Shown here one piece after another: positions 28,886-39,835 of a stretch of 64,000 bases of DNA. Below the pieces are notes generated by a model. It saw only the letters and a list, made by a program, of their open reading frames with translations. It made no database searches and was not told where the DNA came from. The stretch's first letter is position 1; every line of letters starts with the position of its first letter. This stretch comes from Diplonema japonicum (Eukaryota > Euglenozoa > Diplonemea > Diplonemida > Diplonemidae): the NCBI GenBank assembly GCA_964019335.1, contig OZ025753.1, positions 62,001 to 126,000 of the forward strand. The letters are read 5' to 3'. A program made the translations under genes and the position numbers.

Positions 28886-31716
28886 GCGCCTCGGGGTCGT
28901 GCCGGACGAAGATCTCCTACGGGGACCCAGCCTGGAAGCCGCGCTGGTGGGACTGCAGGAGCTGGAGGCTGCAGCGGACCAGGGTGACATGGAAACGGTG
29001 AAGCAGCAGCGTCTGGAGAACGAGGCAAGATACAGGAAGCGGGTGGCGGCTGATTTCCGTGACGACAGACGGCGTATCGTGGCGTACGTCAAGGGGACAG
29101 TAGGTTGACGGTAGATCTGGAGGAGATCGACGCACTGATGAGGGGGGCGTGGGCCTCTGTCTTCCACCTGTACCCGAACAAGAGCGACCGGCCCTCCTAC
29201 GCTGCCTTCAAGGAGAGGTATGGCAAGTATGTCGACGGGCACCCCATGGAACTGGAACCGATCACGGGTGGCGACCTCAGGGAGGTGCTGAACAGTAGGC
29301 CGGCGAGAGGAACCCCGGGTGTGGACGGCTGGAGGATCGCGGAGCTGAAGGCTATACCTGACGCGCTGCTGGAGAGGTGGGCGCAGCTCTTCATCATCAT
29401 CGAGGAGACCGACGAATGGCCGGAGGCGCTACTGACGGCACTCGTCTCCCTGATACCCAAGGGTGAGGACAGATCCCCGCTGAACCATCGGCCGATCACG
29501 GTCACCAGCGCTGTGTACAGGCTGTGGGCGACGACGAGGATGAGGCGCATCTTGGTCTGGCAGGAGTCGTGGGCGCACACGTCACAGCACGGTTTCAGGT
29601 CGAGGAGAGGGACGGACACGCTGCTGCTGGAGCTGACGACGCAACTCGAGGAAGCCCTGCTGTCGGGCACACCGATGCACGGTCTCGCACTGGACTTTGT
29701 CAAGTGCTTCGACCGCATCCCGCGGGAGGTGGCACTTGGACTGATGGGGGACCTGGGGCTACATCAGAACATACTGCGGCCGCTGACGACGATGTACGAG
29801 TCCCTCAGGCGGAGGTTCAAGTACCCGACAGGGGTGGGTGACGAGTTCGCCACATCGAACGGCATCTTGCAGGGGTGCCCGATCTCGGTGGTGATGGTGA
29901 ACGCGCTGGTGGGGGTGATGGTGAGGGCGATCATGGCGGAGGTGCCCGGGGCAGATTCCCTGTCGTACGCAGATGACGTGTACCTGATTGCAGCTCTGCT
30001 CAGCGCACTGGAGAAGGCGGCAGCGGGGGTAGGCGAATTCTCTCTGCTAACGGGGATGAGTCTCAACCTGAAGAAGACGGACATGTTCTCCACAGAAGGG
30101 TCCGGGTCGGTGAAGTGTGGGCGGGAAGTGCTTGCAGCCAAGACGGAGATCAGCGCCCTGGGCATCAAGGTTTGCATGGACGGCGAGCACAGGGCCAAGC
30201 CCCTTGTGGGAATGGAGCGGGCGTGCGGAAGGCTGGCTGCCATGCCGTTGGGATTCTCACAGAAGGCAAGGATCATCTCCAGCTCCATCCTCCCCTCTTG
30301 CCTCTACGGTGTTGCGTATGCCCCCCCCTCGAAAGTGGATGCAGGCACAATCCGGTCGAGAGTAGCGACATGCCTCTGGGGACCGAAGTTCAAGATGCGC
30401 TCACCGTGTGCTGTAGCGAACATCTTGCTGCCGGGGCACACGACGGACCCGCTGGTGGTGACGCTTTATCGACTGTTGTGCACGGTGGTGAAGGTTGGTA
30501 GGTCGGATGCAGAGCTGTGGGACCGGATGGGAAGGTGTGCCGCCCTGTACCTGCAGAGCGACGTGGAGGCCCAGGGACCAGTGGGAACCCTAGTGAGACG
30601 ATGGCTGCCGGCGATCGGGAAGAGCTGGAGTTTTGTGGAAGGGCTGCGTACCACGACCGAGCGGGAACGCAAACACGAGATCCGCCGAGTGGCACGCGGG
30701 CCATGACAGCAGCGGAACAAGCAGAAGGGAGGACCTCCTACAGCGGCATGCCAGAGGGGGCCGACCCGGTCACGAACGGGTGGTGGAGGGCGCTCGCGAA
30801 CAACCCGATGGCGGCGTACAGGTTGAGGAGGCTGATTGCTGGGGCGGTGTTTGCGGTGTACCCTGCGGTGCGGGGAGTGGCGGAGGGGCCGGACAACCCG
30901 CTGCAGCACCTCTGTGACGTGTGTGGGGAGCGTTACGGCAGCTACACCGAGGTGCTGGAGCACGCCCTCTGGCGATGCGAACTCGGAGATGCGGTGCGGG
31001 GCAAGGCAGAGTATGCGAGTCTCGACCCGGCGACCATGCCGAACGCGACGGCGCTCCACGGGATAGTGCCCAGGGGATGCCAAGACAAGCCGAGGGCCCT
31101 GTTGGTGCAAAGGTACCTGCTGGAGGTGGTCACACTGAGGGATACGGCGGTGGAAGCGAACCGCGCATTGCAGACGCAGACATACCCGTGGCGGGTGGTC
31201 GTGACGGGAAGGGCACACCCGACGCCAACGGTGGCCGAATTACGTGGGCTGGACAGGCTGCTGGGGCCGGTGCTGAGGTGGCTGAGTGGCTTGCTGTGGG
31301 ATGACGCCCCTGGACGGCACACGACGGTTACGACGCTGGAGCTTGCCCTCGACTTCGAGCGGGAGACGGAGCTGCCGCTAGACGACGGCGGGGAAGTGGG
31401 CAAGGTGGAGGACCTGGGCGTCAAGGCAAGGAGGCTGAGGTATGTGCTGAGACGTGTCCAGGACCTGTACCACGCTGATGGCAGAAGGACGGCGTTCCCA
31501 GCAGCGCGAGTGGATCGCGTCAACTCCCTGCGCTGTATAGGAGGACCGACCACACACGGGTATGACAGGAGGCCAGTACTCCCGGAGCGAACCATGAGCA
31601 GCATCGAAGGCTTGCGTGACACGTACCTGTCGCAGACCCCGACAAGGCTGCCCCGCAGTTTTACCACCGCAGTAGGAACCCGCCAGAGCCCCCAGAACGG
31701 GGACAACGGGGACTAA
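28886..31716 (+). pseudogene. LINE-C ORF2: RT-zinc finger protein, two frameshifts
   Basis: Three frames in series: 28884-29108 (helical linker, ends KGTVG), 29105-30706 (complete RT: PGVDGWR, HRPITVTSAVYRLW, ALDFVKCFDRI, NGILQGCPIS, YADDVYLI; thumb CLYGVAYAPPS) and about 30700-31716 (finger CDVCGERYGSYTEVLEHALW-x-C and C-terminal domain with ALHGIVPRG, TLELALDFE, LRCIGG). RT core intact; junctions at about 29103 and 30700 are single-base shifts. Confidence 0.85.
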
Positions 31717-31795
31717 GAACAGCGCGGCCGGTGAGCGCAAAAACGCATACCTTGAAAGAATAGTTTTTTTTTGGGGGGGGGAAGGAAAAAAAAAA
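28886..31795 (+). mobile_element. LINE-C: 5'-truncated LINE of the A/B family
   Basis: Starts downstream of a T12 run after the Hsp70 scrap, within the region between endonuclease and RT, and runs to the ORF end at 31716 and a short T/G/A-rich tail. Confidence 0.82.
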
Positions 31796-31826
31796 TACCC
31801 ACAGCCTTCTTTCGCAAAACACCACT

Positions 31827-32090
31827 TTGTACATGGTGCTTGGAATGCTGATTGTTGGTTACTCATCATACCTTGTAGGCCACCTGAGCACTGGTTTTAA
31901 GCACAGCGACGACGAAGAGGTGCGTACAAAAAAAAGAAACAAAAGTTTTTTTAAATTTCTCTCCGGGGGTGTTTTTGCGGCTCGGGTTGGGGAGGACGTG
32001 GGGGCCGATATGGCGGTGCTGAACGAGGGGGAGGGAGATGGGGGTGAGGGGGATTCCTTTTTACCATCATCATCGATGAGTAACGATTGA
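31827..32090 (+). CDS. Possible C-terminal exon of a membrane protein
   Basis: 87-codon frame: a short hydrophobic stretch (MVLGMLIVGYSSYLV), a basic patch, then an acidic Gly-rich tail ending SSSMSND. Preceded by ACCCACAG (31796), which could be a splice acceptor. Composition is better than the surrounding homopolymers but no family is recognised. Confidence 0.3.
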   Translation: MYMVLGMLIVGYSSYLVGHLSTGFKHSDDEEVRTKKRNKSFFKFLSGGVFAARVGEDVGADMAVLNEGEGDGGEGDSFLPSSSMSND

Positions 32091-32094
32091 ACTG

Positions 32095-32522
32095 GAAATA
32101 AAAAAAAAAAAAAGAAAAAGAAAAAAGAAAAATAAAAGCCAGACGTTTTTTTTTTGGGGGGGAAATTTTTCACCCTTACCATAACCCTTCCCTTCCTCTC
32201 CCCGCTACTCGTGTTCTTTCCTGTTTTCTTTTCTTTTTTTTTTTTTAAAGTTTGATTTTTTTTTTTCCCGTTCCTGTTTGCTCTTTCGTATTGAGAATAT
32301 TCTTCTCAATTTAATATTCTGCTCTCCAGTGGGTTCTCTGAGCGTTAAAGCCTCGTGTGCAAAAAATGGCTTTTTTTTGGCTCTTGGCCGTCATAGGGAC
32401 CTATTTCCTTGAGTCTAGGGAGCTATCCGTCGGGCAAAAAAGAAGTTTTTTTTTTTTTTTTTTTGCCCCAACGTCCCCCCCCGAGTTCGATGTTTGAGAA
32501 AAAAAAATTTCCGAGAAAAAAG

Positions 32523-32555
<33 letters not shown>

Positions 32556-34170
32556 ACACACACTACAGGAGCGACCTCTCAACGAGTAGGAACAACGAGG
32601 GAAAAAAAAGAAAAAAAGGGAAAAAAAAAAAAAAACAGGAAATGGACATTCTATGACTTTTATAAAAAAAAAATAAAAAGAGAGGAAAAAGAAAAAGAGA
32701 GGGAGGGAAAAAAAAAAGAAGAAGAAAAAAAAAAAAAAGCAGAAGAAGAAAAGAGAGAGAGATTCCTATTTATTTTTATACTTTTTTTTTTCTTATTCGT
32801 GCGTAAAAAGATTTATTGCTATTTTCTTTCCCCTCCCCTCCCCCCCCAAAAAAATGGACTTCTCGTCATTTCTCCCTGCTTGGATGGCTAAAGGTGAGAG
32901 GGGAAAAAAAAAGAAAAGGAGGGGGGAAAAGTGAAGAAACAAATGGACCCAAGTGGGAGAGGGACATTTAACCCTGTATTCTCACCTTCTTCATTTTCTT
33001 TTCTTTTTTTTTTCTCTCTCTTTTCGTATCATAAGAGCCCAGTATGCTAGCAACCGATCTCTACTACAGGCGAAGATAGAGGAACGAGGAAATAAGGGCG
33101 GGAAAAACAAAGGGAAAAAAAAAAAAGGAAAAAGAAAAAAAAAAGGGGGGGAGGTACAAAAAAAAAAAAGAAGGAAACAAAAAAAAAAAGTGAGGTAAAC
33201 CACAGAAAGGCCAGATTTGGACAAACTACAAACTGCCAACTCTTTTTCTTTTTCTTTTTTTTTTCTTTTTCTTTTTCTAAATTTTTTTGCTTCTCTTTTT
33301 GATTTTTCCCCCCTCCCGCCGCACGTATTCCCTTTTTTTTTCTTTTTTTTTTTTTTCTTTTTTTACAAATCAGAGGAAGAAAGAAAAAAAAAATTCTTTT
33401 TCCTAAAATAAACATGTTCAGTGGGCTACTTGTTGTGGCAGCGCAGTTAGAAACAATGAAAAGAAATAAAATAAAAAAATACCTCTCCCCCCCAAAAAAA
33501 AGAAAACTGCAATGTGCGTGATTTCTCCTCCCCCCCCATCCGACTTTAAAAACAAAAGAAAGCCCCCCCCCCCCCCCCCCCTTTTCTTTTGCAAGAACGA
33601 GTCTTTGACTTGTCTAACCAAAACAAAAAGGTGTTGGCAAACGTGTTATGGGGCACACTCATTCTCCAGGTTTTTTACCCGGCACGTACAAACAACGGCC
33701 AGTTCCCCCCTTTTTTTTTTTTTTTTTTTTTTTACAAGAACTAGTCTTTGACTTGTCTAAACAAAAGGGGGATGTGATTACGGGTTATAACTTCTAGCAG
33801 CTCCACATTTTTTTTCCCCCTTTTTTTTTCTTTTTTTTTCCCTTCAAACTTTCCGCTGTCCCCCCCTGAGGGGTATTTTACTGCCGCTCTGCTTAGGCTA
33901 ACACGCTACATCTATAAGAAGAAAAAAAAAAGGGAAAAAAAAATGCGAAAGAAGTTAGCCTCCCCCCTACCCCTTCCCTCCAAGCTCGGATTTGTCTCGT
34001 GTTTCTTTTCCTCTACATTTAGTTCTTTCATTAATCCGGGGAGGGGGGGGGGGAAAGATAACAGAAAAATAAAAAGTTTTAAAAAAAAGAAACAAAAAAA
34101 GAAGAAGGTTGTCGGAGCTGGCTTTCGTGTTTTTTTATTTATTTATTTTAATTCATTTTATTTTATTTTA
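32095..34170. repeat. Homopolymer-rich desert with SINE-like copies
   Basis: Dominated by A/T tracts (e.g. 32521-32554, 33717-33733) and short C runs. The reading frames here are Lys or Phe runs and are not genes. Two SINE-like copies lie at 33591-33732 and 33733-33778 (truncated), with the same GCAAGAAC-GAGTCTTTGACTT start as 11930. Confidence 0.7.
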
Positions 34171-34173
34171 TGG

Positions 34174-35319
34174 CACAGAGGAGAGAATCCTGGGCACGAC
34201 CTCAGGGAGGCTCTGCGGAGGATGAGGACATCGGGTATTGTGAAGGCGCGAAGCACGATGGCCGGGCTTGGGATGGGCGCGGCCCCTGCAACGAACGCTT
34301 ACTGGATGAAGTGCAGCGCACGCAGACCGCTCGAAGCGTGGCGGGTGAGGAGGATAATCGCCGGGGCGGTGCCGTACCTCAGCCCGTATGCGAAACAAGT
34401 TTTACTCTCCCCTCCTGAAGAACCTGATGAGGAAGGAGGTGAGGGGAGCGAGGAAGAAGTCGACCACCTGGATAGGGGGAGGACGGACAAAGCAGCGGGA
34501 ACGCTCAATTGCGACGTCTGTGATGCTGCGAAGGGCAGCACAGTTAGGTTGCTGCGACACCAGCTTTGGGAGTGCGAGGTCGCATTGGAGGTGCAGAAGA
34601 AGGAGGTATATAACGGTCTGGTCAGGAGCGAAAGGTGGCCGATCTGTTTGGAGCTGCACGGGATTCTCCCGAGGAAGGTCGTGTTCCGCGGTTTGGAGAG
34701 GCTGCAGAGGTATTTGGCAGAGGTGGTGAGGCGCAGGGACGATGCTCTGGCGGTGAAGCGGTTCGCGGTTGAGAAGGAACCGCCGTGGGTGGTGACGACT
34801 CAAGGAAGGCGTTTCGAGGCGCCAAAGGTTGTGGAACTGTACAAGCTCAAGCTGACCCCGCAGCTCAGGGAGTATGGTGATCAGGTGCTGAGATGGCTGG
34901 CTGCGCTGCGGTGGGCGGAGGAGGGAACGTCCGTGTCGGCGATCGAGCTGGCGATTGACTTCGAGTGCTACACGAAGAAGACGCTGGGGGTTAACATCAA
35001 CACGACGATTGACATCGACAAGAAGGCGGTGAGGATCAAGCGGATCCTGGATACGCTGCAAGCGACATGGATGAGGGAGAAGAGGAGGCGCGCTTTTCCG
35101 GCGCAGTCATGCAAGAACGTGAGATCACTACGATCCATTGGCCGCGACCACGTCGTTGGCTTTGATAGGAGGGCCCTGTTTGCATCGGGGCTGACGGCGA
35201 CCAAGCTGAAAGGACTGAGAGAAGATTACCGGAAAGAAAGGATTGGAAGATATAAACGACAGCTAGGCACTACGGTGGGTAGCAGGGAACGACCCCAAAA
35301 GGGGAGCATCATAAGGTAG
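34174..35319 (+). mobile_element. LINE-D: severely 5'-truncated LINE tail
   Basis: Only the last about 380 codons of ORF2 remain: thumb end (MGAAPATNAYW, WRVRRIIAGAVPYLSP), finger CDVCDAAKGSTVRLLRHQLW-x-C and the C-terminal domain (LELHGILPR, AIELAIDFE, LRSIG, GFDRRALF) to QKGSIIR-stop. The frame is intact. It is closest to LINE-G (same YLSP and QKGSI.R ends). The upstream frame from 33943 is spacer, not protein. Confidence 0.82.
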
Positions 35320-35462
35320 GCACGCCACCGCGGCGGGCCGTTGCTAACCACTTCGTTCCTATCATAGTGAATTTTTTTTTTAACGGTTATATATCTACCG
35401 TTCGTCCTTACATGGTTTGGTGGGTTGTTATTTGTCGAGTTACTTCAGTTTACAAGAAGAAG

Positions 35463-36764
35463 ATGAGCATCACAGTGTTCGTTAAGACGGAAGCTGGTGT
35501 TTTGGACGATGTGGAGGTGGCTGGGACGGAGACAGTTGGGAGCCTGTACAAGAAAGTGGCGAGTACTGCTAATTTGCTCGAAGGAATGTTCAAACTAGTT
35601 TTCGAAGAGAATGTTCTAAGTGTGCTCCAGGATGGAAAGGTTCAGGAGAGCGGGCTCGTGGAAGCATCTGAGATCAAGGTGGTTCCGGGATCAGTGGTAG
35701 GGCTGACGGAGTTGAAGAAGAACCCTGAAAGAAAACGGAGGCTTGAAAGGCTTGTGGCGGCAGACCCCGATCTGGTTCTTGAGGTCGATGTAGGGGACTC
35801 GCCAAACAGTGTGGTGAGCATTGAGGAACGGGACCTCCCTTCTGGACTTCGGGGCCTCCTTGTCACCGACTCCGCTAACCGTGTCAGGGAAATTGGAAAT
35901 TATTTTAGAGGTACCGACAGTCTAACTTCTCTCGATCTCAGGTTGAACCTCAGAACTATCGGTTCCGGCTTCCTTTCTGCCAGGACGTCCCTCGTGCACA
36001 TAGATTTCGGGGACGCGAGTTTTAATGCGTTCACCACGATTGGCGATGCTTTCCTGTGTGAGTGCTCGGGGTTGCAAAACGTGAATTTGAATTGCTTCAC
36101 CAACGTCACTTCCATTGGCAAATTGTTCCTGTCTGAGTGCTCGAGGTTGCAACACGTGGATTTAAACGGTTTCACAAGTGTCACTTCCATTGGCGAAGAC
36201 TTCATGAGGGGCTGCACTATTCTACAAAGTGTATATTTGAATGGTTTTACCAGCCTAACCTCCATTGGCGGTTCTTTCCTGAGGGGCTGCACTAGGCTGC
36301 AAAGCGTACATATGAACGGCTTCACCAACGTAACTACCATTGGCAATTATTTCCTGAGGGGCTACAATGCGCTGCAAAGCGTGAATTTTAATGGCTTCAC
36401 CAACGTCACTTCCATCGGCACCCACTTCTTGTATAAGTGCCGGTGTTTGCAAAACGTGGATTTGAATTGCTTCAGCAACGTCACCAGCATTGGCGGTTTT
36501 TTCCTGCGTGAGTGCTCGGCTCTGCAAAGCGTGGATTTGAGTATTTTCACCAACGTAACTTCCATTGGCGAATTGTTCCTGTATAAGTGCTGTAGTCTGC
36601 AAAGCGTGGATTTAAATAGCCTCAGCAATGTCACTTTCGTTGGCAGACTTTTCCTGGATGAGCGCCCTGGATTGCAAATCGAGGCTCCGTCGCTTCCCGA
36701 AGGGCACGCCCTGCGCAGGGCAATTGAAAGGGGCCCATCGTATTGCTGTATTCGCGTGCGGTAG
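35463..36764 (+). CDS. Ubiquitin-like + BspA-type LRR protein, intact
   Basis: 434 residues from ATG 35463 (MSITVFVKT). Residues 1-75 follow the ubiquitin-like pattern (SITVFVKT start, FKLVFEENVL, EIKVVP), without a C-terminal Gly-Gly. A linker (80-155) precedes about ten 25-residue BspA-type repeats with consensus LQSVDLNGFTNVTSIG-xx-FL-xx-CS (about 156-405), visible in DNA as a 75-bp period from 36060 to 36660. C-terminal cap ends CCIRVR. No signal peptide, so probably cytoplasmic; role unknown, plausibly a binding scaffold. The truncated relative is at 13239-13943 and a single repeat at 9482. Confidence 0.75.
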   Translation: MSITVFVKTEAGVLDDVEVAGTETVGSLYKKVASTANLLEGMFKLVFEENVLSVLQDGKVQESGLVEASEIKVVPGSVVGLTELKKNPERKRRLERLVAADPDLVLEVDVGDSPNSVVSIEERDLPSGLRGLLVTDSANRVREIGNYFRGTDSLTSLDLRLNLRTIGSGFLSARTSLVHIDFGDASFNAFTTIGDAFLCECSGLQNVNLNCFTNVTSIGKLFLSECSRLQHVDLNGFTSVTSIGEDFMRGCTILQSVYLNGFTSLTSIGGSFLRGCTRLQSVHMNGFTNVTTIGNYFLRGYNALQSVNFNGFTNVTSIGTHFLYKCRCLQNVDLNCFSNVTSIGGFFLRECSALQSVDLSIFTNVTSIGELFLYKCCSLQSVDLNSLSNVTFVGRLFLDERPGLQIEAPSLPEGHALRRAIERGPSYCCIRVR

Positions 36765-37713
36765 GGACCTTCGCCTCCTAAGTATTTGAGGCCGGTGATG
36801 ATGTCATCGTCCTCAGACCACTGTAAGGCTTCTTCTTCCTCCCTTTTTTTTGTTTTAACAATATTATTGTCGAGACTAAAAAACTAGTTGATGGCAGCGT
36901 AATGAGCTATTTTATTAGGTAAAATTCCGCTCGTGCACACAAACAAATGGAGCGCCAAACTAGTTTTTTTTATATTTCCGGGGTTTTTTGATCCCCCCGG
37001 TCGACCCTTTACCAGCGTTTCTTTCCCTCCGCGGGTTTCTAGGCGATCCTGTCACATACTGCAGGTTCCCTTCAACGACATCTTATATTGTGCTGCCTCT
37101 TCTTTTTTTAATTCAATTGCTTCTGTGGGAGCCCCTCTCCCATTATTTCAAAATCTTTTCTTTTACCTTTCCGCTTTTACTTTCTACGAGTCCGCAGGAC
37201 TTGGGAGGCTCGAGGTGAAGTTTCACAAGGGTGCTCACATACCGTATGGCACCACTAGAATCGAGACTACCTTTTTTAAATCTTTTTTTTGTTCTTCTTT
37301 ATTTTTTTTTTCCCTTTCCTTTTGCTATCGTACAGATCTTATTTCGGAGTGCAATGATTAGAAGAAGAGGGATTTAGAAAAAAAGAAAGAGAAAAGTGAG
37401 TTAGGTTTTTGGAGGGCTTTTTATTTTGATCTCCCCCCCCCCCCCCCCCTCCCCTTTTGTTTTTATCCTCTGCTCCCTGCGACTTTTCCCTGTGGCGCAG
37501 ATCCTTACTTAGCAAAGGTGTTTTCCCTTTTGGAAGGGCTTTCATTGTGTACCGTTAACATTATGTACCTTTTTGTTTTACCCAGTTTGGGAGTTTTCTT
37601 TTTTTTTTTTTTTTTTTTACGGTACAAAAGTCCGTTATGCAGTAAATTATGCTTTTTCTTCTTGTTTCTTAAGTTGTTATTTGTGTGTCTCTTTCTTTTC
37701 CCCATTATTGCTC
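36765..37713. other. T-rich spacer with dispersed repeat
   Basis: No gene. 37118-37276 is the second copy of the repeat at 13952-14112 (GACTTGGGAGGC, AAGTTTCACAAGGGTG, GGCACCACTAGAATCGAGAC). C and T homopolymers lie near 37431-37449 and 37600-37618. Confidence 0.65.
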
Positions 37714-37860
37714 ACTTCAGGTAAGCAACCTCTGCTTAATTCCTGGTACGTGGGAGGCTCCTCTTGAGGATGTCAGTCACCTTTTCCCTTTTTTATACGA
37801 CTCTTTGTTTTCGTATGCAGTAAGTTATCCTTTTCCACCATCCGACTTAAAACTGACGAA
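37714..37860 (+). mobile_element. Degenerate solo PLE 3' fragment
   Basis: GCAACCTCTGCTTAATTCC to TTTTCGTATGCAGTA is near identical to the PLE 3' UTR. The terminal 40 bp is diverged and lacks CATTTCAG, merging with the start of LINE-E. Confidence 0.7.
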
Positions 37861-39835
37861 ATGGCCAAGGAGCTGGGAGCTGCTAGAAGACTGGAATTCA
37901 GATCACCAACCGATGCTGACAAAGGTACCGTACGAAAGGGTGGCGGGGTGCAGCACAAAGAAAGTGCTACAATGGCAGTGGCGGAGGGCAGACTGGACGA
38001 GCTACACCGCGGATCTCGAACAAAAGGCTCCAAAGGCCAAAAACTGCAACCGGAAGAAGCGATAGCGAGATTCACCGCACACCTGAAAAGTGCCGCAAGA
38101 GCATACATCCCCCTCATCCCAAGACGCCCAGAAGAACAAACGAAACTCTGGTGGTCAGAGGAAATGCAAGAGATGCAAGAGAAGCAAAGGAAGTTAAAAA
38201 AGAAGATTGGGACTGAAGGAGGGACAAAAGAAGAAGGGGAGATGTTACAAAAATTGGTACAGGAAATGAGAGAACAGGAGAAGCTGGAAAGAGAAAGGGC
38301 ATGGGAGAAGGTGGCGAAAACCCTGGGAAATGTAAAGGGATAGGGACAGTCTTTAAAATGGTGAATGCGATGGATGGAAACAAAAAGAAGACAAGCAGCG
38401 CAGACCAACCACTGGTCAAGGAGGGGAAGGTCATCCACAACGGACTGCAAAAAGCAGAAGTTCTCGGGGAGTACTTCGCGTCGATAAGCAAGTCTACCCA
38501 GGAGCACAGATAGATCCCCGAACACATCCAACAACAACACCCCCTACTGACTCCGAACAACCCTTCAACAGTGAAGAACTGGAAAACGCCCTCCGAGAAG
38601 CCCTGTCCCACAAAAGCCCTGGCATTGATGGCTTGCATAACGAGATGCTAAAGCAGCTAGGCCCAAAAGCAAAGGAAGCATTGTTACATGTAATCAACCT
38701 CTCATGGCAAAAAGGCTGCGTGCCCCAACGCTGGCGTGACGCCCTTACGAAGCCCTTACCCAAGCCGATGAGAGATCGCACAGAACCCTGCAACTACCGT
38801 CCCATCGACCTCACCAGCAACCTATGCAAGCTGGCCGAAAAGATGATAAAGACACGGCTGCACTTTCTACAAGAAGACCCCGGGTCGGACCAACACGGAC
38901 TATGCCACACACAAGCTGGGTTCCAAGCAGGCAGGTCCACCGTGGAACAGATAGCAGCCCTGACACAGAAGCTGAAGGACGGACAAGCAGAGAAGAAGGT
39001 GACTTTCTCGATATTTCTGGATTTCGAAAAGGCCTTCGACACAGTCCAGAAGTCTCGACTGATGAGAAAGCTGGAAGAAATGAACACACCCCCACTGTAC
39101 CTGAATTGGATCGGAGCATTCCTGCACAACAGACAGGCAGCAGTGAGCATGGACGGGGTGAAAGAAACAAACCGCGAGAAAGAAGAAGAGTGCCTCAGGG
39201 AACAGTACTCTCACCACTACTGTTCATATACTATGTAGATGACATCGCAAGGACACTGGAGGCACAAGGGAACGAGATCCTGGCATCACTGTACGCGGAC
39301 GACATGGCGGCGATTGTCACTGGAGACAGCCATGAGGAAGCGCAGACAAAGGCACAGGCAGTTCTTGAGAAGATAGACGCCTGGGCAGAACGCTGGGGAC
39401 TGAAGCTGTCACGCAGGAAGACTTGTTACATGACAACAGGCAGCAAGAACAAGCAACAGAGCACACTGTACTTCATGGAGGGCAGACAGAAGACTGAAGT
39501 GAAGTACGAGGAGAACCCCATGTTCCTAGGAGTCATCTTTGACGAGAAAGTGACCTTCAAAGCACACGTAAGTTATGTGAAAGGAAGGCTGAATGAGAGG
39601 CTCAAGGTGCTGAGTGCACTGTCAGGCAAGGAATGGGGAAGCATGGCGTCCACACTCAGGACGGTATACCTGACGTATGTACAACCTGTCATGACATACG
39701 CGCTGGGGATATACGGTCCGTCCATTACAGAAGGTGACGTGAAAGACCTCCAAAAGATCCACAACGTAGCAGCAGGTGCATCACCGGCTGCCAAATCTCT
39801 ACCCCCGTCGAGACTCTCATGAGAATAGCGCGACT
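37861..39835 (+). pseudogene. LINE-E endonuclease tail and reverse transcriptase, many frameshifts
   Basis: Frames used in order: WNSDHQPMLTKV (endonuclease end), PEEQTKLWWSEEM linker, then RT blocks SPGIDGLHNEML, NYRPIDLTSNLCKL, QAGFQAGRSTVEQI, IFLDFEKAFDTV (motif A), VPQGTVLSPLLF (B, in another frame), SLYADDMAAI (C) and MFLGVIFDEKVTF. At least four frame changes between 38065 and 39220. Non-functional. Confidence 0.82.

Noticed and set aside
32409-33415. Reading frames of more than 80 codons in the 32-34 kb region
   Set aside because: Almost pure Lys, Glu, Phe or Pro runs made by homopolymers.
33943-34173. N-terminal extension of the LINE-D frame
   Set aside because: Low-complexity spacer in front of a 5'-truncated element; no match to relatives.
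36060-36660. Regular 75-bp repeats as a possible CRISPR or satellite array
   Set aside because: The period is 25 codons in frame with LRR consensus, with no spacers.
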